Position numbers and translations under genes: made by a program | Shown: positions 52,177 to 63,955 of the stretch, piece after piece | Numbering within the stretch: the first letter of the stretch is position 1 | Layout of the letters: every line of letters starts with the position of its first letter | The notes under the pieces: generated by a model | What the model saw: only the letters and a program-made list of their open reading frames with translations | Database searches by the model: none | Told to the model about the DNA's origin: nothing | Origin: Apodemus sylvaticus | Lineage: Eukaryota > Chordata > Mammalia > Rodentia > Muridae | Assembly (NCBI RefSeq): GCF_947179515.1 | Contig: NC_067472.1 | Span: forward strand, 171,894,378 to 171,958,377 | Length of the DNA: 64,000 bases | Direction of reading: 5' to 3'

Positions 52177-54000
52177 GTAATGGCCACAGCTGTATCACTC
52201 TTAAAATCATCCCAATTACAAAATGTCATGAGCCTCCAACCAGACTGCAAACTGCAGCCAATGACACACTGGCAAACCTTATTGTAACTCTTAATTTTCT
52301 CTTGCAATATTATAGCATAACTACAACTTTGGAGAACAAAACCCAATTTCAACATTCTATTTTCTTTCAAATTAATGGCAACCATATTACTTTCACACCA
52401 CAAAGTTTGCCTGCCAATTCTTATGCTCAAAAGTATGAGAGTGTAACTTATTAAAGAGACATCATTTTAAATTTTATTTCTTATGAGTCTAATTTCTAGG
52501 TTAAGATTCACACAAAACACCATGCCAATTTAGAAGCATCTTAGAGGCCTGTATTTCCTGGGTTGTATCAGGCTGCATCTACAAGATGGCTACAACCATG
52601 AGCTACAAGCTCTAAACTAGACTCTTTTTACCAACCTTATACCTTTTAAATCATGCACAATAATTTATAAGCCAATACTCTATAGTCAAGACATGTAAAA
52701 CATACTTATACTTTTAGGACCAATTATTGGTTGTCTTTAAAGTGATTACACGAATCTCATAAAGTTAATCCAAACAAATTTTTCCTTTTTCTAGCTGTAA
52801 TTTTGAGAGAATAAAAAGCACTTTGAACCCCAACTCACAATTGTAGAGACTTTTTTTTCTAGGAGAATAACCGTCAATCCACTTTTCCTCAGATTTGAGA
52901 ATGCTGCCCCTTTAAGAAGCAGCCTTTTTCTTTAGCCATGTTTAACTCAAGTTTGACTCAGTTTAAATCAGCCTCCACTGTATAAAGTGCGGCTAGATTA
53001 AGAGATAGACTACCAGAAGATGAAATTTTTCTTTTCAACATGAAGCACAGAACGAGAGTCATTCAAACAACTAAACAAAGACAGACACAAATTGACAGGT
53101 GGACAACTCGTGCACCAAGGACAAAACAATACACAGAGAGGAAGCACACTGTACAGTACTAACAATATCTCCAGTAGGATCCATAGAGGAAAGAAACAGG
53201 ACCTCTCTATATTTCCACTTTTCCCTAGGCAAGTTTTAAAATCCATTTTCCTACTCTCTTTCTCTCTCATTTTTCATACATTCTTGAAGCAGCTCTTGAA
53301 GACTGGACATACACCTATTTTCAAACCCCTTTTCTTTTCACCTGAGTCAGCTCTTAAAGACCGTGGACAAATGCCTATAAAGTTCACATGCCATTTTCCA
53401 CTGTCTACTCCTTAGCGGGTTCAGCATTAGGTCAACACTGCCTCACTTAGTCCATATCCTTTAGCATCTATAGTTGCTCACCGTGCCGGATAACATCTTT
53501 TTCCCTTTTCTGTGAAGCTTTGCAAAGACAGGGTCATCTCAGGAGATCTTCTTGCATCTAGTCCCTTGATCAGGCAAAATTTTGTTGCCTCAAGCAGCTA
53601 CTGCTAATTGGGAAGAGAAGCTGAGAATGGATGGGAGGGGTGGGTGGTGAGAAAGAAATGACATCAGGACAACATTGCTGTACGAGATGTAAAGTTCAAT
53701 CGGGGTCCCACAATATATATATATGGCTTTTAAGGGCAAGTCCTTTCCCCAAAACTCCGTGGGTGTTGGCTTCAATGTTTCACACTGTTCAACAGGTAAC
53801 CTTCTTAATTCAGGAAACAGTAGGTCTGGCAGATCAAAAGGACTTCAATGGTCTGCCTTGTGCTAGCTCAGGTGTAGCTAGTGTCTCATAGGTATAATAA
53901 ACAGGAGGCTGTGTTGCTCTAAGGAGAACATTGAGCCAGGAACTTCAAAGGCTGAGAATTAGTGATTAGGACAGAGGTTCGTAATCCCAGGTAAGGCTCT
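52177..54000. other. Unassigned, possibly ERV-internal sequence
   Basis: Sequence on both sides of the ORR1 LTR looks alike in base composition and was continuous before its insertion. No open frame, exon or named repeat was recognised. A short (at)n lies at 53,711-53,723. Confidence 0.35.
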
Positions 54001-54004
54001 GAGG

Positions 54005-54277
54005 GTGTAAGCACTCATGTAGGTCTCTAGCAGAGGGTGTGGCCCAGATTAAAGGCCTGAGCTACCATGCCTTTAATCCCAGATGGCCTCGAACTCAGAG
54101 ATCTCCCTGTCTAAATCTTCTGGAATTCATAGGCACTATGTTTAAGATCTCCATGCCAAGATCCAGGTCAGAAACTTGTATTTCTCAGCCTGCAGATTAG
54201 GATCACAGGTGAGCCTTCCAATTCTGGATTGCAGTTCATTCCAGATATAGTCAAGTTGACAATGAGGAATAGCTACT
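54005..54277 (-). mobile_element. Partial ORR1 LTR, second copy of the 48-kb LTR
   Basis: Matches the right half of the 47,632 LTR and then continues into the same non-LTR flank (ctgtctcc.aagaatcaaagg..) as far as 54,372, so it belongs to a duplicated genomic segment. Confidence 0.8.
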
Positions 54278-54372
54278 ACACTGTCTCCCAAGAATCAAAG
54301 GTCTAGGGTCATGAGATGCTGATTCATAGGATAAACAAAAGAAAACCTGGAGTAAACATCTGGATTGATATA

Positions 54373-54596
54373 TGTGCTAGTATTCTGTCTATGCTCCACC
54401 CCACACTTACCTGGCAACAGCCAGGTATACCCTGTCCCATAGACCTGGCCCAGTATAAAAGGGGCTACTTGTTCCTCCTCCTCCTCCTCCTCCTCCTCCT
54501 CCTCCTCCTCCTCCTCCTCCTCCTCCTCCTCCTCCTTCGTCTTCTTCTTCTTCTTCTTCTTCTTCTTCTTCTTCTTCTTCTTCTTCTTCTTCTTCT

Positions 54597-54650
<54 letters not shown>

Positions 54651-54743
54651 GCTCTCTCTCATCACACTTTCACCTCTCTGCCCCTTGGGCTCTCCTACCC
54701 TCCCCCCTCTTTCCATGTGGTCATGTCCTGCCTCCACTCTTCC

Positions 54744-54799
<56 letters not shown>

Positions 54800-54973
54800 C
54801 TCTAAGTCCCATTCTCTGCCCTGAACAAACTCTATTCTATCGCATGTCTGTGTGTGTGTGGTCCCTCAGGGGGAAGAGGTGCTTGGGCATGGGCCCACCG
54901 GGGCACCCCCTTCCCCCACACTGCCATGCCACATTCTCTAAACCCTACTTTCTGTCTTTTTAAGCCCCCTTCA
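54373..54973 (+). mobile_element. 5' LTR with expanded pyrimidine repeats
   Basis: Begins tgtgctagtattctgtc, has TATAAAA at 54,454-54,460 and ends cccccttca. Two pyrimidine tracts, (TCC)n(TTC)n(TC)n at 54,472-54,640 and (TC)n at about 54,749-54,796, explain why it is longer than the 3' LTR. Confidence 0.65.
54472..54640. repeat. (TCC)n-(TTC)n-(TC)n compound microsatellite
   Basis: About 170 bp of uninterrupted pyrimidines made of three successive repeat types, starting roughly 12 bp after the LTR TATA box. The long Leu/Ser or Glu/Arg frames over it are repeat artefacts. Confidence 0.95.
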
Positions 54974-54974
54974 T

Positions 54975-54999
54975 TGGTGAGTTGGCCCAGAATCGAAAA
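54975..54999 (+). promoter_or_regulatory. Primer-binding site, tRNA-Gly type
   Basis: TGGTGAGTTGGCCCAGAATC.. against the tRNA-Gly(GCC) complement TGGTGCATTGGCCGGGAATC..: four differences in 25 positions. The match comes from known tRNA sequence, aligned by eye. Confidence 0.6.
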
Positions 55000-57649
55000 A
55001 CACTGTGGGTATGCCAGGTTTGCCATTTAAGCCACAACCTCGTTCTCTAGCTACAGACTGGTAAACTAATCACAGGGTCAGAGCAACAGTGTACACTAGT
55101 TCTAGGGTAATTTGGAGCTACGGCTGCTTTGTCCTGAGGACTGTTACTGGGATACAAATGCTCCTATGTTTATGCTCTCACAGAGGTAGTCTCATTTCCG
55201 CTGGACCACGGCCTCACGGAGTTCCCTCAAGTCCCTGTTGGACTGCTGCCTTGTGGCAGTTCTGTCCCTCCTGGACTGTGCCTGGCAGCGGCAGGGGTGC
55301 CTTCGTACTAGTGCTAGGTTACAAAACAAGCTACTTGGATACTTTCTTTTCCTGCCGAGCGGGCTCCGGCTACCTCATTTACCTCTGCGCTATTGCTAAG
55401 ATACAAAACAAGCTACTTTGGTACTTCTTCTTCCCAGCCAGTGCAGGCTGCGACTTCCACCACTGGCAGGGAAGTCCTGCCTTGCACCTGCACAACCATG
55501 AAAATTCCGCCCTCCCCCCAACTTTTCTTGCTGACAAACTCTTCTGCACTATATTCACTGCCACCCGCATGGCCACAGTGAGTCCTGGTGCTGCTGCAAC
55601 CCTGTGCTCCATCTCCATTGCTGCGTGGTCCCACTGCCACACGGTCCAGCCACTGATGGGTGGGTCATGGCAGGTCTTGGTGGCTGCACATGGGCAGGAG
55701 TACCAGGACTGAGGACTGGGCCCCACGTCCAGGCTGTTCAGAATGTGCAACATGACAGCCGGTTGTACCGGCTCCCACAATGTGCGCACTGTCTATCAGG
55801 TTCTTATTTACTCTACCAGATTACAAATGCAAACAAACACTAACCATAATAATAAATAAACCTTAGCTTTCAGATGAAGCCTGCCCAACTTCTTTTGAAC
55901 TAAGGCTTGCTTCTCATGCCCACTTCCAGCTAACGTTCCTGATAGGACATTTAAGCCCTTGGGTGTCTCCTTACTCAGAAGCGACCCAGACTCCCTCTTA
56001 GCCAACACAGGTGCCGAAGCCATGGTCCAGGCATGAGAGCTTCTCCAGGCATTCCGGGAATGCCAAAGCCCCTAGATACTCTCACGATGGCTTGAGTCTT
56101 TAACCTGACTGTACCATGTTGCTAATATATTTTCAGGATGCTGAAATTATATTTAGCAACTTTCCCCATGCACCCAATGGGCTGTAACTTGTCTTCAACC
56201 GTATATACAGTAAAATTAACAGTCTGGTAAATGATAAAGGACCTAAACCTCACCTATTCCATGTTCCCACACCCTTGTTTGTTCCTATAGCCTGCATGCT
56301 CAAGTTGATGTTAACAAGCATAAATCTGCCTAGACAAACTCATTTTCTGTCACCACGATGTATTCCATTGCTGCTAGCCTTCTTACTCTGATCTTAGCAT
56401 CTTTACTAAACAAAGTAATATACTTTCCTCTACCTATACAACCTGTCAAAACTACTTGAGATTCTCATTCCTATCCTTTCTTGACTATTGCTCTCCTATC
56501 TTGTGCTCAATCTTGTTATCAGATTTAAGACAGACAGAATTCCCAAAGGCCTGACAGCTTCTCCCAGGAGGTCTCAGAAGAAAGATATGGACACTGCTAC
56601 AGGATTCTGCTTAAAAAGAGTGCAGCGGACAAGACTAGATACCTTGAGTCAAATGACTTAGCTAAACAAAGGTAAGCCATTTCTCATGTCATGGGTATCC
56701 ATTCCACAGAGAAAAAGCCCTGCATCCTCTGTGCTTGAATGCCATATTGACAGCCAAAGCCACCATGAAGATCAGAGACCACAAAGAACTGCTGACTACT
56801 GGAATCTGTCACTTTTTAATAATATAACTGCTAAATTATTGTTCATTCCTCAGACTTCTGACTACATTGACAGCTAGACAGTTATCTCCTTACTTAAACT
56901 GTACTTCCATTAAAGGCTTCATATTTCCTCTTCTTGCTCTGTCACTGTCCTAACATCTGCATTCCTATAGATTTGCCTATCTCTAATAATAAAAACTCCA
57001 CTATACAATCCAACCTTCAATTCTATTCCTTCTGCTCCACAAAGGCTCATCTTAAAGACTGTTCATGTGGCTAACTCATGTTGTTATCTCTTTAATAAGC
57101 TTGTTAGCTACAGAAAACCTACTGAGATCTATTGCTTGTGGACCAAATAGGCCCCATTCAGATAAGTACCTCTGCCCAAGTTCCCAATTTACCACCTATT
57201 CCAAAGGGTGGGATTCCTCTGGGTTTCAATTGTACATCTTAAAATTTTTCTTTTTTCCAAAATATAGTTAATCTTATTCCCTACCTATACTAATATGTTT
57301 CAACATCTTGTCAGGTCCAGGCCCTTGCCACATCCAGGATAGATCCAGAGAAGCAAACTTCAGATGCTCCAATCTCCTCTCAGCTTCTCTAGACACAGAC
57401 AGCTTCTACTGGACCTGTTCTCCTAACCTATCCTCAAATGGCTCCACAGACCCTGGACAACAAGGAAGCAGCCAATATCTCCTAAGACTGGACAAACACT
57501 TCCCCCATACCCCTTTCTTTAGGTTCCCTAGAGACAGGTTGCCCCCAATGTCAGCATGAAGCAGCTAGATATCTCAACAACGTCCCTATTCCTGCTTCGC
57601 CTTTATCTCTCTTTTTTTCCTCTTTTTTAATTAAACATATACTGGAATA
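55000..57649. other. Internal region of the LTR element, non-coding
   Basis: No gag, pol or env similarity was recognised in any frame. A block ctaggttacaaaacaagctact near 55,313 recurs in diverged form near 55,400, so there is at least one short internal duplication. Confidence 0.5.
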
Positions 57650-57887
57650 TGTTAGTATTCTGTCTAAGCACCACCCCACACTTACCTGGCAACAGCCAGG
57701 TATGCCCCACCCCATAGACCTGGAGCACTATAAAAGGGTCTACTTGCCCCTCCTCTCTCTCATTGCTTTCTCTCATTACACTCTCACCTCTCTGCCCCTT
57801 GGGCTCTCCTCCCCTCCCCCTCTCTCCATGTGGTCATGGCCAACCTCCACTCTTCCACTTCTCTGTCTCTCTCTGTCTCTGTCTCTG

Positions 57888-57923
<36 letters not shown>

Positions 57924-58082
57924 TCTGCCTCTCTTACTCCTGTTCTCTGCCCTGAATAAACTATTCTATACCATGTCTCTCTGTGTGTGTGGTCCCTCAG
58001 GGGGAAGAGGTGCTTGGGCATGGGCCTGCCTGGGCACCCCCATCCCACACACTGCCGTGCCACATGCTCTAAACCCCCTTTA
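57650..58082 (+). mobile_element. 3' LTR of the candidate element
   Basis: 433 bp, tgttagtattctgtc start, TATAAAA at 57,729-57,735, AATAAA at 57,955-57,960, followed by the same ggtccctcagggggaagaggtgcttgggcatggg block as the 5' LTR. Its last bases read cccccttta instead of cccccttca. A shorter (tctctg)n/(ct)n tract occupies 57,861-57,927. Confidence 0.7.
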
Positions 58083-59129
58083 GGGGAGCCAAACTGGGGT
58101 TTGGCTCAGACCAGATACCTCTAGATACTGCTAAGATTAAAGGCACTGCTGGCTGTTCACTACAAATGATAATACTATCTTTAGTAGAGGAAAGAGAAAT
58201 CCATCTTCATAGTTCTTTGGGTTTTACATATGTGCTACCCCCAAAAAATAAATTAAAAATACTTTTGTTTAAACGTTAAGCCTATGTCAACAAATATGCA
58301 GATGGGGCCTGGCTTTAATAGCTCCTAAAGAGATTAAATTGACACTGAGATCTTATACAGCAGATTATTCATGAAGACATGCAATTCCTTTTAGTGTTTA
58401 AAGGACTTTCATGAACCAAAAAGGTTGGAGAGGGTAGTGAGTAGAAGAGAATAGTGGATGGAAATTGTGAGAATGAGAAAGATAGTCCCCCCTTTCCCCC
58501 TACTTCCCCCACCCCCCCAATCCCCCACTATATTAGGAATACATAATGGATATGACCAACGTGAGACAAAGGCCTCTTCTACCCTACTTCCTCATGGGCT
58601 GCACAGGTGCACCACAACTCTCAAGGCACTTGGTCAACAAAGAGCAACAGAGCTTTAGATGCATAGTGCTCTGGCCCAGACACTGATGCTAACACATCAA
58701 CACATTAGGTAATTACTTGTCCTCCAATGGAACCTACTGTCAGTGTCTGTGATCTGTTTCCTGGGACAGACTGGGTGCAGGTCACAGACAGATAATGATA
58801 AAAATATTGCTCTTTTTGGACACAGAGCTCTGTAACATAGCCCAGTCCTGTGGAACCCAGGAAGACTGAATGGCTAGTTCTTTGACTAGAACTTGTGTTC
58901 CTGTTTGTGGATGAGACCTCTCTTCTTCTCTCAGTCTTTAGACAGCCTGACGATGTCAGGACAACATTACAGCAAGAGACAGATGACAGAAGATGTGAGA
59001 GTCTCTGAACACCTTGTGACACAGAGCTCTCAGCTGTCCATACAGACTCAGGAATGGGGACTACAAAGTTTTATGCTGCACCCCTGAGCCTAGAGCTTGA
59101 CATGGCAGTTAATGCTGAGTCATACTTAA
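58083..59129. other. Unassigned intergenic DNA
   Basis: C-rich run at about 58,486-58,525. No exon or named repeat recognised. Confidence 0.45.
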
Positions 59130-59131
59130 TG

Positions 59132-59466
59132 TGGTGGTGTGAATGGCAGCATTCCCCACAGGCCTTTGGACACATGTCTCCAGCTGATGGCACTGTTTAG
59201 GGAGCCTTAAGAGCTGTGCTAGTGCAGGAGGAAGCACATCACTGGGGACAGGCTTTGGGGATTTAAAAGACTTGTGCCATTCCCAGGGCACTCTCTGCTT
59301 CCTGACTGTGGTTCAAGACATGAGCTTCTCCAGCTGCCAGTCCTGCTGCATGTCCTCTCACTTCCCCATGATGGACTCTTACCCCTCATGAATCATAAGG
59401 CAAATAAACATCTATAAGCTGCCTTGGTCATGGTGTTTTACCACAGCAACAGAAAAGTAAGGAACA
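59132..59466 (+). mobile_element. MaLR-type LTR-like repeat
   Basis: tggtggtgtgaatggcagcattcccc..ggcaaataaacatct..ttggtcatggtgttttaccacagcaac. The end is shared with the 38.8-kb LTR; the 5' part differs. Confidence 0.55.
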
Positions 59467-59697
59467 TACTTAAAATCACAACTGATAGTTCAGCGTATCA
59501 CTAGAGCAACAGATCTGGTGGCAAGGAAGCCAGGTAGCAAGTCCATGCAGGGAGAGGAGGTCCTGAGATAATAGTTATGAACTTGACACCTTCCCACGAG
59601 CAGTGCCAAATGAGATGGGGCAATGAGAATCAGGAGAGCTACAAATCACAGTGATCCACAGCTACTATTCCCAGTGCTATCCACTAAGGAGCATCCC

Positions 59698-59900
59698 AGG
59701 AGACTGTAGAGATGACTCGGTAGTTAACAATCCTTATACACTTTCAAGTTATCTGCGTTTCAGATCGACACCATCAAGTAACTCATGAGAGCTTGCAACT
59801 TCAGCTGCAGGAGGATCTGATGCTCTCCTCTGGCCTCTGAGTGAACCTACCCAGGTGTAGCATGTACTCACAGACATATAAATAAATATAAATCTTTAGA
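59698..59900 (+). repeat. B2 SINE
   Basis: gggagactgtagagatgactcgg-type head, ctctcctctggcctc, and an ataaataaatataaat tail. Confidence 0.75.
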
Positions 59901-60350
59901 GGACAAAAGAGTCTTACCAGGAAATTCCTGGTCCAAACCTGTAAGCCCTTCTATTGGTCCAGACCTGGACTCTTACCTGAGCAGGTGCTTTGGTGCTTGA
60001 CCACTGTCCATGGCTCCTGCACTTGCTCCAGCTGGCATAACAGCTGTAGCCTAGGAACAGGATACCCTTCAGTGAAAAGGAAAAAACACACTGGGGTATT
60101 TTCACAAAAGAAGATAAAGACCCTCAATCTCAAAGGATATGGTCCACACCTTGGATTGAAATAGATCCAACCAACAAAAAAGTAAAATATAGCTCAGAAA
60201 CCAAATTTTCTCTCCTGTACTAAACACTTTATCAGAAACTAGTACTTGGCTCACAAGTCCACTCAGTAAGTTAAAAACTCCTGCTGCCAAATCTTAGGAC
60301 CGGAGTGATTCCTATGACTTACATGTTAGAAGAGAGAATTGATTCCTGTA

Positions 60351-61070
60351 ACTTGTTCTCTGACTTTCAAACAAACACTGTGGCAAGTGTACATATGTAC
60401 ATATAGAAGTTTAAGAATGTAGTAATTTAGGCTGGGCAGTGGTGCCTCAAGACTTTAATCCCAGCGCTAGGGAGGCAGAGGAGGCATATTTTGAGTTTGA
60501 CGTCAGCCTGGTCTACAGAGTGAGTTCCAGCCTGGGCTACACAGAGAAACCATGTCTTGAAAAACCAAAAAAAAAAAAAAAATGCAGTATTTTTTTTTCT
60601 AAGACAGGGTCTTACCAAATAACTCTGGGTGTTATGAAACTCACACTGTAGATCAGACTAGCCTCGAACTCACAAGAGATTGTAGTGTCTCTGCCTCTCA
60701 AGTGCTGGTATACTTGTTCTCTGACTTTCAAACAAACACTGTGGCAAGTGTACATATGTACATATAGAAGTTTAAGAATGTAGTAATTTAGGCTGGGCAG
60801 TGGTGCCTCAAGACTTTAATCCCAGCGCTAGGGAGGCAGAGGAGGCATATTTTGAGTTTGACGCCAGCCTGGTCTACAGAGTGAGTTCCAGCCTGGGCTA
60901 CACAGAGAAACCATGTCTTGAAAAACCAAAAAAAAAAAAAATGCAGTATTTTTTTTTCTAAGACAGGGTCTTACCAAATAACTCTGGGTGTTATGAAACT
61001 CACTCTGTAGATCAGACTAGTCTCGAACTCAGAAGAGATTGTAGTGTCTCTGCCTCTCAAGTGCTGGTAT
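60351..61070. repeat. 361-bp tandem duplication with inverted B1 pair
   Basis: Copy 1 (60,351-60,711) and copy 2 (60,712-61,070) each start acttgttctctgactttc and end aagtgctggta. I count about six differences, so identity is near 98%. Each holds a plus-strand B1 (60,430-60,570; 60,790-60,930) followed by a minus-strand B1. Confidence 0.93.
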
Positions 61071-61179
61071 TAAAGGCATTCATCCAGTACACCTCCCTAC
61101 AAGAAGCATTTTATTTAAAGAAAAATAATACTAGTTTGATATATACAGAGAATCGAGGCAAACACTTTAAGTAAAATAT

Positions 61180-61300
61180 GTCCTATTAGGTATGAGGGAG
61201 CCAATCTGTAATCCCAGCAATTGAGAAAAGCTGAGACAGACAGCCTGTCTACATGAGAAAAACCTGCCTCAAATACAAAATAAAACAAACAAACCCCAAA
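61180..61300 (+). repeat. B1 SINE, degraded
   Basis: aatctgtaatcccagcaattgag..ctgtctacatgagaaaaacc, with an A-rich tail. Confidence 0.6.
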
Positions 61301-61349
61301 TAAGTTATGTGTATTAGTCTGTTTTTTCTGCTGTAACAAAAGAGATGGT

Positions 61350-61510
61350 AAGTTGGTTGGTGGTGGCACACACTTTTAATCCCAGCACACACTAGGCAAA
61401 GGCAGGTGGATCTCAAACTCTTGAGAGCAGTCTTGTCTATGAAGCAACTTCTAGGACACTCAAGGCCTAGACACAGAGAAGCCCCATTCAAAAAACCAAA
61501 ACTAACACCA
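61350..61510 (+). repeat. B1 SINE
   Basis: tggtggtggcacacacttttaatcccagcac..ggcaggtggatctc..cacagagaagccccattcaaaa. Confidence 0.85.
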
Positions 61511-62400
61511 CAAAGGGCATTATATAATGAACAGTTTAGTAAGATTACAGGATACTCAATTTACTTTTGAAGACTGATAGTCTACTTTGGTAACTCCAGC
61601 GGTTTGCTTCTATGATGGAGGACAGAAGGTACACATGGATGAGGTAGGTTTGCCCAAGCAGGATAGGAATCATCCTACTCTTTTACAACTGCCCACTCTC
61701 ACACGATCTAGCTGTGGTATCATAAGAACAGTGGGGGGAAGAAGATATTAATCACTAGTGTGATGCTAAGCTTTTTCAAATTTATTACCTAGAGTTCCTT
61801 GGGAAGAGAATCTCAATGAGGTGCTATCAATCTACACTGGATTTGGCCTATAGGCATGTTTGAGGGAGGCCTATCTTACTTGTGTTAAGTGATATTGGGA
61901 AGACTCAGCTCAGAGTGGGGGCAATTGCTGCCTAGGCAGCAGTCTTGAAACATAATGAGCTGCAGTCCATTCCTAAGCCCCACACCTTTCACAAGTCCTC
62001 TCATGGCAACACCCTTACTCTGAAGAACAATCCAGCCCTCATAAAAGCCTGGGAGACAAAGCCAGTATGCAGCAGTATGCATCTGTACTGAAGCTTTTAG
62101 TAAGACATAACCCAAAGTTTCGATATGTGCATGTTAAGCCCAGCACCAGGAAGAGTGGGCAGGAAGAGCACTGTGAGTATGAGGATATCTATAGTGAGTT
62201 TCACCTCAAAAAAAGGAAAAACAATAAAACTAACCAAAGTTTTATGGTGCTCTTCCTGTAAATGTGTAAGTCAAAGACTCAATAAGGGTTCTATTTTGGA
62301 ATTTCCTCACTGCATCCCCACATACATGGTCCATGGCCATGATCAGGACCGTTTTATACATGGACAAACCAAAGCTTAGGTTTCATCACAGTAAGTGTTT
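61511..62400. other. Unassigned DNA with a short open frame
   Basis: A 64-codon frame at 62,067-62,261 (+) has no recognised similarity and no splice or promoter context. I do not call it a gene. Confidence 0.4.
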
Positions 62401-62403
62401 GTG

Positions 62404-62408
<5 letters not shown>

Positions 62409-62441
<33 letters not shown>

Positions 62442-62460
62442 CTGTGTATGTGTGTATGTG
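62409..62460. repeat. (TG)n microsatellite
   Basis: TG repeat with minor interruptions. Confidence 0.95.
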
Positions 62461-62773
62461 AAAGAAATGGAGGTGAAGGGGTGAGAGACAGGGAGAGGTA
62501 GACCTATATGCTTTTTAACCACAAAGTCCAGAAAGTGTGGAGTGCGGTACCACTGGGATGCCAGTCAGTATTCTAGTCACAGTAACTGGGGATCCAATGG
62601 CTGACACACAGAGACTACAACACAAGATTGTCCTTAATCCCTTTCCTGTAACAACCTATTTATACTTACAGTAGCAATAGGAATAGATACTCACATCTAA
62701 GCAGAAGATGTGATGCTGGGACACCGTGGGTTGGATAGAGGTCCAGGGCTATGAAGTTTTAAGGACAAAGCCA

Positions 62774-62985
62774 AGAGCTCGAGAAATAGGCCAGCAGTTT
62801 AGAACACTCACTGCTCTTGAGTGCACCTCAGTTTGGTTCCCAAGACCCACACAGGCAGCTCAGCTACCTGTAACTCCATTTTCAGTGGATCCAGCACACT
62901 CTTCTGGACTCCATGGCACTACATACATGTTGTTCACATATAGAAAAGCAGGCATGTTCACATGCACAACAATTTAAAAAACAAT
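62774..62985 (+). repeat. B2/B3-type SINE
   Basis: agctcgagaaataggccagcagtttagaacactcactgctctt..cacacaggcagctcag, ending in an A-rich tail. Confidence 0.65.
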
Positions 62986-63231
62986 TGAAAGAAGAATGAA
63001 GGAGCAACTCTGGGATGGAGCACCAGAGACCTGGACTGCAGGCTCTCAAGTACCACAAAATGAACAAAGCCTCAAACACATAGAAGGCCAAGAGGAGAAA
63101 ATGAGAGTTGGGTGGCGAGGTGGCAGGGCCTTGCACAGGACGATGATCTATCTGCAGGGATCAGAGGTCATGCAAGGGCACACTCAGGGATTATACTGGA
63201 ACACCTCTCTAAGAAAAAAAATATACATTAA

Positions 63232-63417
63232 AAATTTTTTGTGTGTTTTTTGGTGTGGCATGCCATGGTTGTCATGGTGCATGCATGGATGGAGATTGGA
63301 AGACAACTTGTGGGGTTCAGTTCTCTCCTTCCACCATGTGGGGCCTGGGAACCAAGCTCAGGTCATCAGGCTTGGTGTCAAGCACTTTCACCATGCAGCC
63401 ATATCACTCATCAGGAT
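63232..63417 (-). repeat. tRNA-derived SINE (RSINE/B3-type)
   Basis: T-rich left end, then ggtgcatgcatggatgg..gaagacaacttgtgggg..ccttccaccatgtggg..aagcactttcaccatgcagcc, a reversed rodent SINE. Confidence 0.65.
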
Positions 63418-63658
63418 ATTAATGGTGGGGAAAGACCTTGTGAGAGTAGGTGGTTTGTGCTGGGAAATGGCAGCCACATGAAACACCGCATTTATTGACA
63501 CCACTCCCCAGGCAAAGGGAGAGAACAAGTGCCTTCTTGATGGAGAACATGGCAGGCAGCCTACAGAGAGACTGTGGCAGTGTGCACTTGTGGCTGAAAG
63601 GAACATGTGAAACGAGACCAGAAGAGCCTGCTTAATTAATTTATTTTTAAAGATTTAG

Positions 63659-63690
63659 TGTGTGTGTGTGTGTGTATACACATACATACA

Positions 63691-63721
<31 letters not shown>
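63659..63721. repeat. (TG)n-(CATA)n microsatellite
   Basis: Two adjacent simple repeats. Confidence 0.95.
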
Positions 63722-63734
63722 CAGGGGCATTACT

Positions 63735-63955
63735 TTTATTTTGTTGTCATAAAATACCATGACCAAGCAATTTATAAAAGGCAGAGTTCACTTGGGTTTA
63801 AGCAGAATAAAAGTTCATGTTAATAGGAAAGCCATGGTAGCAAGCAGGCATGACAGTAGGAACAAGAAGGAAAAAAAAATCCTATCACTAATTGCAAGCA
63901 TGAAGCAGAGGGAACAAGAAGTAGGGTGAGACTGTAACACTCAAAGCTCACCAGC
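63735..63955 (-). mobile_element. MaLR-type LTR fragment
   Basis: gttgtcataaaataccatgaccaag..tataaaaggcagagttcactt, the reverse of the 3' end seen at 38.8 and 59.4 kb; diverged. Confidence 0.5.

Larger units (their letters stand above)
54373..58082 (+). mobile_element. Candidate non-autonomous LTR retrotransposon
   Basis: Two same-orientation LTRs enclose about 2.7 kb with no long retroviral frame. One base after the 5' LTR's terminal CA lies a 25-base sequence (54,975-54,999) that matches the complement of the tRNA-Gly(GCC) 3' end at about 21 positions, a primer-binding site in the right place. No convincing polypurine tract precedes the 3' LTR and no flanking duplication was seen, so the 3' side may be rearranged. 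Family not recognised; tRNA-Gly priming is known for VL30-type elements, but I have no sequence evidence that this is one. Confidence 0.55.

Noticed and set aside
54316..54963. 215-codon poly-Leu/Ser ORF and reverse Glu/Arg ORFs
   Set aside because: Entirely explained by the pyrimidine microsatellites in the LTR.
62067..62261. 64-codon ORF starting MQQYASVLK
   Set aside because: No similarity recognised, no codon or splice support, and many ORFs of this length arise by chance.
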